64,000 nt of DNA, from the NCBI GenBank assembly GCA_026874595.1, contig CM049310.1:54935058-54999057 (forward strand), in the 5' to 3' direction. A model generated the notes under the pieces. The model was not told the DNA's origin, made no database searches, and saw nothing but the letters and a program-made list of their open reading frames with translations. This DNA comes from Sipunculus nudus (lineage: Eukaryota > Annelida > Sipuncula > Golfingiida > Sipunculidae). Positions 63,730 through 64,000 of this stretch are shown in pieces. Within the stretch, counting starts at the first letter, position 1; the number at the start of each line of letters is the position of its first letter. Made by a program: the position numbers and the translations under genes.

Positions 63730-63978
63730 TCATAATATTTGCAGTGGTTTCACATTCACAAAATCTGCCACTGACAAACAAGGCGAAAAAGAAACCATGT
63801 GAAAACTGTACAGAAGATCATTTCCATACAAGTTATAACTGTAGTTGCCTGTGTTTAAAGAACCCTCAGAAACACAATATTGGTGCCCTTTTGAGATCTT
63901 CAAAGAGCATGTGTCAGATCTAGTTTCATTAAGTTTTGATGAACCGTTTTCCCTTTCTACATACATTTCCACCACATT
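63730..63978 (-). CDS. candidate minus-strand exon entering from the window edge
   Basis: Good acceptor (ataattttactcccag) followed in frame by NVVEMYVERENGSSKLNETR and SDTCSLKISKGHQYCVSEGS, open to a stop at 63,730. The first 60 or so residues look protein-like and the remainder less so. A donor may lie inside, for example TTATAACTT|gtatgg or CATG|gtttct. It could be an upstream exon of EXD3, which is on the same strand, but I see no EXD3 motif. Confidence 0.3.
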   Translation of the reverse strand, partial: NVVEMYVERENGSSKLNETRSDTCSLKISKGHQYCVSEGSLNTGNYSYNLYGNDLLYSFHMVSFSPCLSVADFVNVKPLQIL

Positions 63979-64000
63979 CTGGGAGTAAAATTATCAACAG

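Overview
The window is AT-rich, intron-containing animal DNA from a repeat-rich genome. The dense TA/CA/poly-G microsatellites, minisatellites, short inverted-repeat transposons and dispersed repeats with 'gaccttgacctttgacc'-type or 'tcatctgagctaaaa'-type sequence suggest a mollusc, possibly a bivalve. That assignment is inference from repeat style. No bacterial operon, phage, CRISPR array, rRNA or tRNA gene was recognised, and long ORFs are almost absent. Most apparent ORFs are translations of (TA)n or of tandem satellites.

Layout. 1-6.9 kb: non-coding DNA with several (TA)n/(CA)n arrays. 6.9-7.9 kb: a non-autonomous transposon with 21-bp inverted ends flanked by TTA (PIF/Harbinger-like). 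8-16 kb: dispersed repeats and two more short inverted-repeat elements. 16.5-19.5 kb: a 38-bp minisatellite of about 78 copies with higher-order structure. 20-24.5 kb: dispersed repeats, (TA)n and a patch of AAGGTTTT/AAAACCTT palindromes. 24.6-26.4 kb: three phase-compatible minus-strand exons ending an unrecognised gene. 26.4-31.4 kb: a satellite with monomers of about 169-191 bp, each carrying a poly-G tract, abutting the splice acceptor of that gene. 31.7-34.8 kb: low-complexity TA/TACA DNA, a perfect 70-bp inverted repeat, and a strong minus-strand exon (34,413-34,586). 35-50 kb: repeat remnants, TA arrays and poly-G/C tracts with no convincing gene. 51.4-52.0 kb: the last exon of an EXD3 (exonuclease mut-7 homolog) gene on the minus strand, whose 3' end is followed by a diverged tandem duplicate. 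52.5 kb: second copy of the element seen at 15.9 kb. 59-60.4 kb: two tandem duplications of dispersed repeats. 60.5-62.9 kb: a plus-strand chain of five small exons with matching phases. 63.0-63.5 kb: a diverged tandem repeat. 63.7-64.0 kb: a possible minus-strand exon.

Only the EXD3 exon is identified by homology I recognise (a Mut7-C zinc-ribbon motif). The other gene calls rest on splice sites, open frames and phase agreement. Because those exons were found by eye with freedom of choice, their confidence is moderate or low.
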